From assembly GCA_007135385.1 (NCBI GenBank), contig SLIY01000429.1:1-10861 (forward strand): a stretch of 10,861 nucleotides of DNA, given 5' to 3'. The notes beneath the pieces were generated by a model, which saw only the letters and a list, made by a program, of their open reading frames with translations, ran no database searches and was not told where the DNA came from. This document shows positions 1 through 6,542 of this stretch, piece after piece; within the stretch, counting starts at the first letter, position 1; each line of letters opens with the position of its first letter. The DNA comes from Leptolyngbyaceae cyanobacterium CSSed165cm_216 (GTDB lineage: Bacteria; Cyanobacteriota; Cyanobacteriia; Phormidesmidales; Phormidesmidaceae). Position numbers and translations under genes: made by a program.

Positions 1-2
1 TG

Positions 3-59
3 GAAGAAAGAACACTGGGCCGATGGCTCGACCAGCTGGGTCAGTATTGGGGCTTGTGA
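3..59 (+). CDS. 3' end of an unidentified gene (partial, runs off the left edge)
   Basis: The third forward frame reads EERTLGRWLDQLGQYWGL and stops at TGA 57-59. This looks like an amphipathic C-terminal helix. The other forward frames give less protein-like sequence. The main support is position: a strong rightward hairpin terminator follows within 20 bases of the stop codon, as expected for the end of a real gene. Eighteen residues are too few to name a family. The gene converges on the gamma-glutamyltransferase gene. Confidence 0.45.
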   Translation, partial: EERTLGRWLDQLGQYWGL

Positions 60-75
60 ACAAGCGTGTTGAGCT

Positions 76-116
76 CCTGCTGCCTCAGGATTTTTCAGCA
101 GGGTTTTATAGTTTTT
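76..116 (+). terminator. Rho-independent terminator of the left-edge gene
   Basis: CCTGCTG (76-82) and CAGCAGG (96-102) are perfect 7-base arms around a 13-base loop. They are followed by a T-rich tail, GTTTTATAGTTTTT (103-116), on the plus strand. The structure sits between two converging genes. On the minus strand the stem is preceded by A-rich sequence but has no T tail after it, so it mainly serves the rightward gene. Confidence 0.7.
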
Positions 117-140
117 CTCGGGTTGGGGCGGCTTAACCAA

Positions 141-1943
141 CTACTGGGGTCTAACCACCATCGCCACCCCTCCCCCCCGTCGCTGCGGCTCTGCCGCCGC
201 TATCATCTCTCCATCGGGACGCACCACTAGCCCCACCGCCGCGCCAATTTCCGCCATCGGTTCCAATTCGTGGCCCAGTGCCCGCAGCCCCTGACCGATC
301 GCCGTTTGCTCCAGGCCGCTATCCACCTGGGTGGTGCCCGTATTGCGCTGGGACAGGCGTGGGGCCGCGATCGCCTCCGGCATGGCCAGACCAAAATCGA
401 TCAGGTTGACCGCCAGCCCCGCTACTGTCGTGATAATCGTTGGGCCGCCGGGGGAGCCAAAGGCCAGCCAGTCCCCCTGGGGGCTGTGGGCGATGGTGGG
501 GGCCATGCTGCTGCGGGGACGCTTCCCTGGTTCCGGAGCGTTGGGGTGGGGGGCCACGGGGTCAAAATCCGTCAGCTCGTTGTTGAGCAGGAAGCCATAG
601 CCCGGCACCACCATGCCTGAGCCGCCAATCGACTCTAGGGTAAACGTATAGGAGACGATATTGCCCCAGCGATCGCTGGTGACCAGGTGGGTAGTCGAGC
701 CGCCCTCCGGTTCCGTGCTAGGGGCCGGGGGCTGATAGGTGGTGAGGCTGGGGCTGGGGTCATTTTGGTATGGCAGTGGGTTGCCCGGTGCGACGCGGAT
801 GTCGACGGCGGGGGCGCGATCGGGCAGGTGCGATCGCCGGGTTTGTAGATAGGCCGCACTTTGCAAGCCCGCCACGGGCACATCTACATACTCCGGGTCG
901 CCCAGGTAGGCGTTGCGATCGGCAAAGGCCAACCGCTCGGCTTCGATCACGGTGTGCCATGCCTTAGTCGGGTCGCTAGCGCCCAGGTCAAACCCTGCCA
1001 GCAGGCCGAGGATGCTGCCCGTGGTGAGGCCGCCGCTGCTGGGCAGGCCCATGCTGTAGAGGGTATAGCCCCGGTAGGGGGTCACCGTGGGGGGGCGGAC
1101 CCGAACCTCGTAGCGGTCTAGATCAGTTAGGGTCAGCCCGCCGGGGAGCACAGGGAAGGGGGGCTCAGCCACGGTGGGAGGGTGTTGTACCGTGCGGGCG
1201 ATCGCTGCCGCAATCTGACCCCGATAAAAGGTGTTCACCCCCTGCTCAGCCAGCAGCCGGTAGGTGTGGGCCAGGTCAGGGTTGCTGAACCGGGAGCCGA
1301 CGGCGGGGGGCTGGCCACCGGGCAGGTAGAGGGCACGGGTGGTGGTAAAGGCTGCAAAGCGGGACTGGTTGAGGGCCACCTGGTGGGCGAAGGTGTGGTC
1401 CACCTCAAAGCCAGACTCCGCCAGGGCGATCGCTGGTTGTAGGGCCTCCGCCAAAGACAGGGTGCCGTAGCGGTTCAGGGCCTCAGCCCACTCTAGGACT
1501 GTGCCTGGCACCCCCACCGCCCGCCCGGAGGATATTCGGTGGGGCCAAAAGGGCAGCAATTCCTCGGTCTCTGGGTCGCGGAACAACTCAACAGTGGTGG
1601 ATGCGGGGGCCTGCTCGCGACCATCCAGGGTGATGAGGCGATCGCTCTGCTTGAGATAGATCACCATGAAGCCGCCGCCGCCGATGCCTGCCGAAAAAGG
1701 GTCGGTCACCCCCACCGCTGCCGCTGCCGCGACGGCCGCATCCACGGCATTGCCACCCCGTTTCAGCACGTCGATGCCCACCTGGGTGGCCCGTTCGTCC
1801 ACCGTAGCCACGGCTCCGCCCCGCCCCTGGGCGATCGCGAGGGAGGGCTGCGAGGCTAGGGGGAGGTTGGTCACGAGGAGGAATCCAATGCAGAGAGAGA
1901 GTCCCCATAGCCCAACTACGATTCGCCTGATTTGCCTGCCCAT
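141..1943 (-). CDS. ggt: Gamma-glutamyltransferase (glutathione hydrolase), secreted
   Basis: Hydrolyses or transfers the gamma-glutamyl group of glutathione and related peptides. The protein is made as a proenzyme that cuts itself into large and small subunits. Residues 1-38 form a signal peptide: basic start, hydrophobic core at about 8-25, and an A-I-A cleavage site before Q39. This places the enzyme in the periplasm or outside. Family landmarks are in order: DGRE with substrate-binding Arg109, PSSGG at 301-305, GGSTTHL at 414-420, RPRSSM at 475-480 and GSPGGPTI at 496-503. By comparison with the E. coli enzyme, Thr417 is the N-terminal nucleophile of the small subunit (417-600) and Ser478/Ser479 bind the glutamyl carboxylate. 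The length of 600 residues is normal and no key residue is missing. ATG 1943 is the only reasonable start; a GGGAGG lies too far upstream to be a normal ribosome-binding site. A broken toxin gene ends only 30 bases upstream on the same strand. Confidence 0.95.
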   Translation of the reverse strand: MGRQIRRIVVGLWGLSLCIGFLLVTNLPLASQPSLAIAQGRGGAVATVDERATQVGIDVLKRGGNAVDAAVAAAAAVGVTDPFSAGIGGGGFMVIYLKQSDRLITLDGREQAPASTTVELFRDPETEELLPFWPHRISSGRAVGVPGTVLEWAEALNRYGTLSLAEALQPAIALAESGFEVDHTFAHQVALNQSRFAAFTTTRALYLPGGQPPAVGSRFSNPDLAHTYRLLAEQGVNTFYRGQIAAAIARTVQHPPTVAEPPFPVLPGGLTLTDLDRYEVRVRPPTVTPYRGYTLYSMGLPSSGGLTTGSILGLLAGFDLGASDPTKAWHTVIEAERLAFADRNAYLGDPEYVDVPVAGLQSAAYLQTRRSHLPDRAPAVDIRVAPGNPLPYQNDPSPSLTTYQPPAPSTEPEGGSTTHLVTSDRWGNIVSYTFTLESIGGSGMVVPGYGFLLNNELTDFDPVAPHPNAPEPGKRPRSSMAPTIAHSPQGDWLAFGSPGGPTIITTVAGLAVNLIDFGLAMPEAIAAPRLSQRNTGTTQVDSGLEQTAIGQGLRALGHELEPMAEIGAAVGLVVRPDGEMIAAAEPQRRGGGVAMVVRPQ

Positions 1944-1973
1944 CGTTTTCGCTGACCCAACGCCGCATCCTCC

Positions 1974-2153
1974 CTAGAATACCGGTCCTTTGTCCCTCAG
2001 TAGTACTCTGTTTGGCGGCTCAAACGTTGCCTCAGAGAAAAGTAAGATCCCGGTTTGCCGTGCCTTTTGAACTGCGAGGTATGGAACGGATGCAGCAATT
2101 AGGACGCTGCTGATTAGAGCGTTGGTATCGACAACGAACCTCAAGTCACGCAT
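1974..2153 (-). pseudogene. Truncated PIN-domain toxin (N-terminal third only, COG1569-like)
   Basis: A 59-residue reading frame starts with ATG 2153-2151, inside the last codons of the antitoxin gene (8-base overlap), and stops at TAG 1976-1974. It opens MRDLRFVVDTNALISS, the first strand of a PIN ribonuclease domain with its first metal-binding Asp (residue 9). It continues through helix sequence to about RVLLRDK and then loses similarity in the last few residues. Family members are usually about 130-145 residues long. The other acidic metal ligands and the C-terminal GD-rich segment are therefore absent, and I find no trace of them in the 30 bases before ggt. The toxin should be inactive. 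A deletion that fused the toxin to the upstream edge of ggt would explain this. Confidence 0.75.
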
Positions 2154-2364
2154 CGTTGAGGATGTTGTTCAAAACAGCTTGGGTCAGCCCGTTGGCCTGG
2201 GCTTGGGTTTGCCTGTCTTGAATGATAGTATCGAGCGGGCGGCGCTGGATGGTTTGCCTTAGCCAGCGGTTTAAGAGCTGCTGAAGCTTGAGCTGCTCAG
2301 CGGAGTCTGCTGCTCGGTATGCCTTGGCGATCGCCTTATCGACCTGAATCGCAATGGTTTCCAC
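2146..2364 (-). CDS. Antitoxin-like small protein paired with a PIN toxin
   Basis: A 72-residue, mostly helical protein. The N-terminus (METIAIQVDKAIAKAYRAAD) and the C-terminal stretch NGLTQAVLNNILNDA resemble a family of small cyanobacterial proteins encoded just before COG1569-type PIN toxins. In that arrangement the product would bind and neutralise the toxin and may repress its own operon. The stop codon overlaps the toxin start by 8 bases, the translational coupling usual for such pairs. The reading frame is full length and intact although the toxin is truncated. The family is recalled from memory and the function is inferred from the pairing. Confidence 0.7.
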   Translation of the reverse strand: METIAIQVDKAIAKAYRAADSAEQLKLQQLLNRWLRQTIQRRPLDTIIQDRQTQAQANGLTQAVLNNILNDA

Positions 2365-2479
2365 GGCAGGGTTCCTGGGCTGTAGGAGATAGTTGTATCT
2401 ATTCTACCAACTGACCAAGCTACGATCTGGGGTACCAGAAGCCGGTTTCTGAATGGCGGGGTGCTTGGGATAGGTGAGC

Positions 2480-2549
2480 GGTGCGTTACGGCGGTGCGTG
2501 ATTTTGGGGATGGATAACAGAGGTTATTGACCACCTCACGGCACCCTAC
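2480..2549. repeat. Degenerate interspersed inverted element
   Basis: GGTGCGTTACGG (2480-2491) and CACGGCACCCTAC (2537-2549) form imperfect inverted arms. They resemble the GGTGCGTTACGG...CACCCTAC palindromic elements scattered in cyanobacterial spacers. The centre has been replaced or has decayed. The resemblance is from memory; only one copy is present in this window. Confidence 0.4.
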
Positions 2550-2560
2550 TCTGCCGAAAT

Positions 2561-2588
2561 CCAAAATCACCAATCCAAAATCCAAAAT
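2561..2588. repeat. Short tandem heptamer array (CCAAAAT)
   Basis: Four heptamers stand in a row: CCAAAAT (2561-2567), a degenerate CACCAAT (2568-2574), CCAAAAT (2575-2581) and CCAAAAT (2582-2588). This is the type of short tandemly repeated heptanucleotide found in spacers of filamentous cyanobacteria. No function can be assigned. Confidence 0.75.
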
Positions 2589-2668
2589 CCCCGGATACCC
2601 TTGAACAAAGCTCTCTTTGTCGCCCATGCCTATGTCGTCTTTCGTTTTTCCTTCTTCCCCCTCACTCC

Positions 2669-4243
2669 TTACTCCTGGGTCGATTCATCCAGGGCTGCCA
2701 CCACCTGGTCATAAATTTCGCTGGCGTGGTCGGGGCTGGTGCCAATGCAGGTGAGGCCCAGCTTGCCATATTCAGACAGACAGCCCATCAGGTGAAACGC
2801 AGCACCAACGCCGCTAATAGAGTTAAAGTGCAGTTGTTTCGAGACAATAATATCCATCAGGTCGCTGGGCAAAAGCCCCCGGTAGTGGGGCTTTTGCAGA
2901 TTGTCAGAGGCTCGGTAATAGCGCACCTGTTCCTGCTTGGTGTAAAACAAGCCGTCTGCTTGGTTAAATCGGCCTTCGGTCAGCATTTTCATTGCCATTA
3001 GGGGGTGGGTGGTGCCCCCTTTGCGCAAGTTGATTTCAATCGCATGCAGATCCCACTGGGGCGCAGCAGCATCCCCCTGGGGGACGGCGATAAAGTCGAC
3101 GCCATAGCGTTCTAGGGCGCCTTCTTTTGCCAGCTCATGGCCGATCCGCTGGCCCATCTCTTGAATCGCCAACCGATAGTCGGGCCGGGCCGGAAACGAG
3201 CAACCCAGAAAAATTTGACCATCGGGGCCGCCCAACTCCTGGTCATGGGTGGAGAGAATTTCCACATCCCCCAAGGGCGTAATTCGACCCTGAACGCTGG
3301 GGGATTGCTTGTGGTCGCCTTCCACAAAGGCTTCGGCGATCGCCCCCAGTTCTGGTACTTTGGTGGCAAAGTGGGGCCAGGTTTCCGTCGCACATTGAAA
3401 GCTGAGGTGATGAAACGCATCGATTAGCCCCTGGGTGCGATCGCGGTGACCCACATTCCCTGGCGCAATCCCATGCAAGGGGCGCAGGTCAAGGATGGCG
3501 TTTCCTTCCCCCGAAAAGCCCTGGTTGAGCTTGATCACTATCCGCTTCAGGCTGGGATCTTGCTCCCACACATCGGCGGTGACCTGGGCCAGTTCTGTTT
3601 CTGAAAACACCAGTTCGCTGCCAATGGGATGGGGAATGCCGCAGCGCTGAAAGATTTCTCGACTGCCGCTTTTGGTACCCCAATGGAGCAGGTCTGGATC
3701 CAAAGCCAGCAGGGGTAGCCCCAGGGCTAGGGACAAATCCCGCTCTAGGGACGTGGTGTTGTAGCAGGTCATGTAGCCCCGCTGGGGGTCAACGGCTTTG
3801 CGGAGGCGCGCTAGCAGGCGGGGACGCTCCAGCAGTTTTTGGGTCAGGGGTTTGCGGGAACTGTCATAGGCGGCAAATAGGGTCAACCGTTCCCGGGCAT
3901 GGGAACTGGGGATACCGGGCAACAACTCCAGGTAGTAGTCCACAATGCTGGGGTGCAGCGGCTGAGAGGTGACATACACCAACCGGGTGTTGGGGTTGCG
4001 CAGGCGAATCAGTGAAAAAAGCAACCGCTCTTCATAATGGTTGACCCCTTCAATTTTGTGTAGTTCCTCTTGATCGAGGCTGAGGGAGGGGACCACTAAA
4101 ATGTGACGTTCTGCTGTATCGAACTGGTCGGTGGAACACCAGCGATCGCGTAGGGCTGACTGCAACTGCCGAAAGTGAGAGGGGGAGGTGGCCTGGGGGG
4201 GTGATAGGTCTGGGGCTACTGCCATTTCCTTTGTCATTACCAT
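2669..4243 (-). CDS. ATP-grasp peptide-ligase-like protein (PGM1-related)
   Basis: A 524-residue cytosolic protein with no signal peptide or membrane helix. Residues about 45-180 form an N-terminal alpha/beta region (ILVVPSLSLDQEEL; YEERLLFSLIRLRNPNTRLV). Residues about 185-410 are an ATP-grasp fold. Lys238 and the glycine-rich loop NQGFSGEGN (240-248) would hold ATP phosphates, Glu306 (AEAFVEG) lies in the hinge region, and EINLRKGGTTHP (403-414) carries the Glu/Asn pair that binds magnesium. The last 90 or so residues, including HYRGLLPSDLMD and ISGVGAAFHLMG, match the C-terminal domain of PGM1, the peptide ligase of pheganomycin biosynthesis in Streptomyces. By family it should join a carboxylate to an amine through an acyl-phosphate; the substrate is unknown. 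AGGAGG seven bases before ATG 4243 supports that start over Met3. No precursor peptide, transporter or tailoring enzyme is adjacent. Confidence 0.8.
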   Translation of the reverse strand: MVMTKEMAVAPDLSPPQATSPSHFRQLQSALRDRWCSTDQFDTAERHILVVPSLSLDQEELHKIEGVNHYEERLLFSLIRLRNPNTRLVYVTSQPLHPSIVDYYLELLPGIPSSHARERLTLFAAYDSSRKPLTQKLLERPRLLARLRKAVDPQRGYMTCYNTTSLERDLSLALGLPLLALDPDLLHWGTKSGSREIFQRCGIPHPIGSELVFSETELAQVTADVWEQDPSLKRIVIKLNQGFSGEGNAILDLRPLHGIAPGNVGHRDRTQGLIDAFHHLSFQCATETWPHFATKVPELGAIAEAFVEGDHKQSPSVQGRITPLGDVEILSTHDQELGGPDGQIFLGCSFPARPDYRLAIQEMGQRIGHELAKEGALERYGVDFIAVPQGDAAAPQWDLHAIEINLRKGGTTHPLMAMKMLTEGRFNQADGLFYTKQEQVRYYRASDNLQKPHYRGLLPSDLMDIIVSKQLHFNSISGVGAAFHLMGCLSEYGKLGLTCIGTSPDHASEIYDQVVAALDESTQE

Positions 4244-4250
4244 TACTAGG

Positions 4251-4256
4251 CCTCCT
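4251..4256 (-). promoter_or_regulatory. Strong Shine-Dalgarno of the ATP-grasp gene
   Basis: The minus strand reads AGGAGG, seven bases before ATG 4243. Most genes in this window lack such a site. It fixes the start at Met1 rather than the second ATG two codons later, and suggests efficient translation. Confidence 0.7.
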
Positions 4257-4284
4257 GCCCTCTGGAAAGGGGTATTGTCTTTGA

Positions 4285-4308
4285 CGGGCTTGACATGAGT
4301 ATAGCCCG
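4285..4308. promoter_or_regulatory. Inverted repeat overlapping a candidate -10 box upstream of the ATP-grasp gene
   Basis: CGGGCT (4285-4290) and AGCCCG (4303-4308) are perfect inverted arms 12 bases apart. Read leftward, the interval contains TATACT (4303-4298), a good -10 hexamer about 55 bases before the start codon. I see no clear -35 at the right distance. The palindrome could be an operator or a weak hairpin after the GTPase gene; it has no T tail in either direction. Confidence 0.3.
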
Positions 4309-4370
4309 CCGCCCCAACCCCTAGCCCTCTACCTCAAGGACAGAGAATATCATCACGGGGCAACCTGGGC

Positions 4371-5969
4371 TTAGGGGGTGAGCTTCGCTTTTAACTCGTC
4401 TTTGATCCGGTTCAAAATTGAGGTTTCGTCGAGGCTATCGAGAATGTGACGAATCACCGCTTTAGGCCCATCCGGTCCCCAGGTGGCCCCATTGGTCAGA
4501 TAGGTTTTGGTCACCTGGCCGATGCTGTAGGTGGCGACTCCGGCTACCCCCGCCTGGGCCATGGCCACTGGAATGTAAGGGGCCATGGACAATCCCCCCG
4601 TGGCTACCGCTGACACGCCTAGCACCCCTTTCAGGGAGCTGAGCCCCAGGGTGACAACCAGTTCACTGACGCTAATTCCCCCCAGCCCCAAGGCAATTTG
4701 CCGCAGCAGCTTGAGGGCCGCCGCCTGGGTCATTGGCAAACCATATAGCCGCGACAACGCCACAATTAGGGTGACATCAATGATCGCCCCACTGACTAGA
4801 TCGGCCAGGGTGATGGGGTTGAGGGCGACTGCCACCGCTTTGATTTGGGTGCCATTCCAGATGGTGTCGTCGGCGATGCGATCGCAGATTTGCCGTTTGC
4901 GTTGCAAAATTTCGGCGCTCACGGTATCGGCATACATCAGCGTATTCAGGGCAATTAGGGCCTTGCCCTCCCGCTGCAAAATGTCCAGAATTTTCAGCTT
5001 TAACTCATCCACCTGGGGTTGGCCCCGTACCGTTTGGTAGGTGACTTGGCCATCCGCTTGGGGCACCGCTCGCACCACTAGGGGCGAGGATGAGGCCATC
5101 ACAATCTCATCGGGGGAAATGAGGTCTTGCAGTCTGCGATCGCGCAAGGTTTCATAGATCACCTGCCGGTCGGCCTCCGGGTACTGATCCACCTTGTTAA
5201 ACACCAGCAGCATCGGCTTGCTGGCTTGGCGTAACGCCTTCAGCGCCTCGTATTCCACCCGGGTAACATCCCCGGCGATCACAAACAAAATTAAGTCCAC
5301 CTGTTCCGCAATCCGGCGGGCCAGGGCCTCCCGGTCTTCCCCCGCCACCTCGTCCAGCCCTGGAGTGTCGATCAGCTCAATGCTAGACTGGCCCACACTT
5401 TTGAGAGACACCCGCAGCAGGTCAGGGGTATCTCCTGCCAGGGTTTCACGGCTGACTGACCAGCGGGTGCTTTCTACCACCTGGGTCACCCCGTGGGTGG
5501 GGCCGGTTTCAAATACCTCCTGCCCCAGTAGGGCATTCAGCAGTGACGACTTGCCCCGCCCCACTAAACCAAACACCGCAATGTGCACCACCGTGTGCTC
5601 TAGCTTATCTAGCAGCCCACTCAGGCTTTGCATGGCGTCCTCTAACCCCGCCTGTTCTCGAGGGCTCAGCTTTAGCCGCTGGATTAAGTCTTGCAGGGCA
5701 TCTTGAGCCCGGCGGTAGTTGAGATCGTCTTGCAGGTCCTGAAATTCCCCCACCAGGTCCCCTAACTCTTGCTCAACCGCATCCCAGGTGGCGGCATCCA
5801 CCGCATCCATTGGATCAACGGAATTCACCGGATCCATCGAATCACGATGCCTCAACGCCGCCGATGGCGCTTGCGACTCTTGCACCATCTGGTCCAGGGC
5901 CTGCTCCACCTCTTCCCAAATCAGGGAATCGGCGGTGGGTTGAAGCAGCGGTGGGTCAGAATCGGGCAT
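4371..5969 (-). CDS. Era-type GTPase with C-terminal DUF697 membrane domain
   Basis: A 532-residue GTP-binding protein. Residues about 128-300 form the G domain: P-loop GLVGRGKSS (134-142), a probable switch-I Thr in GVTQVV (160-165), DTPG (201-204), NKVD (258-261) and a likely G5 at ASS (292-294). All nucleotide-binding motifs are intact. Residues about 375-500 match the DUF697 domain, with hydrophobic helices (ADLVSGAIIDVTLIVALSRL; LRQIALGLGGISVSELV; glycine/alanine-rich stretch at about 460-490). The protein probably associates with the membrane. The N-terminal 120 residues are acidic, predicted helical and family-specific, with a short internal duplication (18-33 and 62-77). Such proteins are widespread in cyanobacteria and their cellular role is unclear; a dynamin- or Era-like job at membranes is inference. 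ATG 5969 has no good Shine-Dalgarno. The ATP-grasp gene follows 127 bases downstream on the same strand. Confidence 0.85.
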   Translation of the reverse strand: MPDSDPPLLQPTADSLIWEEVEQALDQMVQESQAPSAALRHRDSMDPVNSVDPMDAVDAATWDAVEQELGDLVGEFQDLQDDLNYRRAQDALQDLIQRLKLSPREQAGLEDAMQSLSGLLDKLEHTVVHIAVFGLVGRGKSSLLNALLGQEVFETGPTHGVTQVVESTRWSVSRETLAGDTPDLLRVSLKSVGQSSIELIDTPGLDEVAGEDREALARRIAEQVDLILFVIAGDVTRVEYEALKALRQASKPMLLVFNKVDQYPEADRQVIYETLRDRRLQDLISPDEIVMASSSPLVVRAVPQADGQVTYQTVRGQPQVDELKLKILDILQREGKALIALNTLMYADTVSAEILQRKRQICDRIADDTIWNGTQIKAVAVALNPITLADLVSGAIIDVTLIVALSRLYGLPMTQAAALKLLRQIALGLGGISVSELVVTLGLSSLKGVLGVSAVATGGLSMAPYIPVAMAQAGVAGVATYSIGQVTKTYLTNGATWGPDGPKAVIRHILDSLDETSILNRIKDELKAKLTP

Positions 5970-5989
5970 GGGGAATGGGGTCAGAAGAC

Positions 5990-6015
5990 GATGGTTTTAG
6001 CATAGCGAAACCATC
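5990..6015. repeat. Perfect 8-base inverted repeat in the GTPase leader
   Basis: GATGGTTT (5990-5997) and AAACCATC (6008-6015) are perfect inverted arms around a 10-base centre. They lie 21-46 bases upstream of the GTPase start codon. In the leader RNA this would form a hairpin close to the start; as DNA it could be an operator. It is not followed by T residues in either direction. Confidence 0.5.
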
Positions 6016-6127
6016 CGCAGGACAACGATTTCCAAGGCGAAAGACTCAAAGGATCTAGGTTCTAGAGGTGTTATCACCGGGAGTCAATCCTAGCTAGAAC
6101 TATGGAACCCCATCAGTGGACTGTTTC

Positions 6128-6338
6128 ATGGCCATACCACCACCCCACGCCCAAGACCGAGAACGTCTCAAGGCTTTGGCGATAAAAGCACTACTGGTAT
6201 AGCGTGGTGATAGCCTGTGTGGCTCTGCTGTTTACTCCCATCGGTACGGTGCTAGGGCTGATCACGCTGGTCATCCTGCTGCAAGATTCAGTCCGAGAGC
6301 TGTATGGGGTTAATACTGAGACGACTCCCCCTACTTAG
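6128..6338 (+). pseudogene. Frameshifted remnant of a small membrane protein
   Basis: From ATG 6128 one frame reads MAIPPPHAQDRERLKALAIK and then hits TAG at 6200. Removing one A from the AAAA run at 6184-6187 lets it continue as HYWYSVVIACVALLFTPIG, then TVLGLITLVILLQDSVRELYG, to TAG 6336-6338. The joined product would be 69 residues with one or two membrane helices. The start (DRERLKALAIKHY) and the end (FTPIGTVLGLITL...DSVRELYG) both resemble parts of a longer family of small bacterial membrane proteins. The middle of that family seems to be missing here, so an internal deletion is likely as well. The family comparison is from memory. It could also be a real short gene with a sequencing error in the A run. 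Confidence 0.5.
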
Positions 6339-6486
6339 AATGGCACTGAGTTAAGGCCGGTGGGCAGTGTCCTCGCTACAGGATTCTAATCAGCAGCACC
6401 TGTTGTCTTGTGCCAGAACCTCCCTGGAAAAATCGGAGAGGCCTCAGCTGTCTTAGATGTTGAGATAAAATCCTACCCCAGCACGG

Positions 6487-6514
6487 TTGACATACTGAAT
6501 TGAAAGGTTAAGTT
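6487..6514 (+). promoter_or_regulatory. Candidate promoter of the MscS gene
   Basis: A perfect TTGACA (6487-6492) is followed after 16 bases by TAAGTT (6509-6514), a moderate -10 match. Transcription would start near 6520, giving a leader of about 20 bases before ATG 6543. The -10 is weak, and no Shine-Dalgarno is visible before the start codon. Confidence 0.4.
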
Positions 6515-6542
6515 GTTTCTTGAACATTCGTAATGTTGATTT

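Larger units (their letters stand above)
2365..2668. other. 304-base spacer with repeat-derived sequence, no gene
   Basis: This lies between the antitoxin start and the stop of the ATP-grasp gene. It holds a degenerate inverted element (2480-2549), a short CCAAAAT heptamer array (2561-2588), and a small perfect hairpin ACAAAG-CTCT-CTTTGT (2605-2620) without a T tail. A purine-rich minus-strand stretch (GAGTAAGGAGTGAGGGGGAA, about 2653-2672) is of a type often seen in cyanobacterial spacers. A leftward open frame crosses it (2627 to 2271), but it translates the repeats and overlaps the antitoxin, so I do not call it a gene. The antitoxin promoter should lie here; I could not pick a convincing one. 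Confidence 0.6.
5970..6542. other. 573-base spacer between divergent genes
   Basis: The spacer separates the leftward GTPase gene from the rightward channel gene, so it should hold both promoters. It contains an inverted repeat (5990-6015), a frameshifted small membrane-protein remnant (6128-6338), and a candidate channel promoter (6487-6514). I see nothing recognisable in 6016-6127 or 6339-6480. No tRNA or riboswitch-like structure is evident. Confidence 0.6.

Noticed and set aside
1588..1968. Leftward frame with a well-placed GGGAGG just before its ATG at 1968, considered as an alternative start near ggt
   Set aside because: It is out of frame with ggt and reads through the ggt signal peptide and N-terminal domain as Arg/Gly-rich nonsense.
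2605..2620. ACAAAG-CTCT-CTTTGT hairpin as a terminator of the ATP-grasp gene
   Set aside because: The stem is only six mostly A/T pairs and no T tract follows on the minus strand.
2271..2627. Leftward 118-codon frame next to the ATP-grasp gene, considered as a precursor peptide for the ligase
   Set aside because: Its start translates the heptamer repeat and other repeat-like sequence (ILDFGLVILDFG), and its end overlaps the antitoxin gene in another frame. It has no ribosome-binding site or leader/core organisation.
5194..5706. Forward 170-codon frame inside the GTPase gene
   Set aside because: It is antisense to the conserved G domain, Ser/Arg-rich as expected of a shadow frame, and matches nothing recognisable. 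The GTPase frame explains the region.
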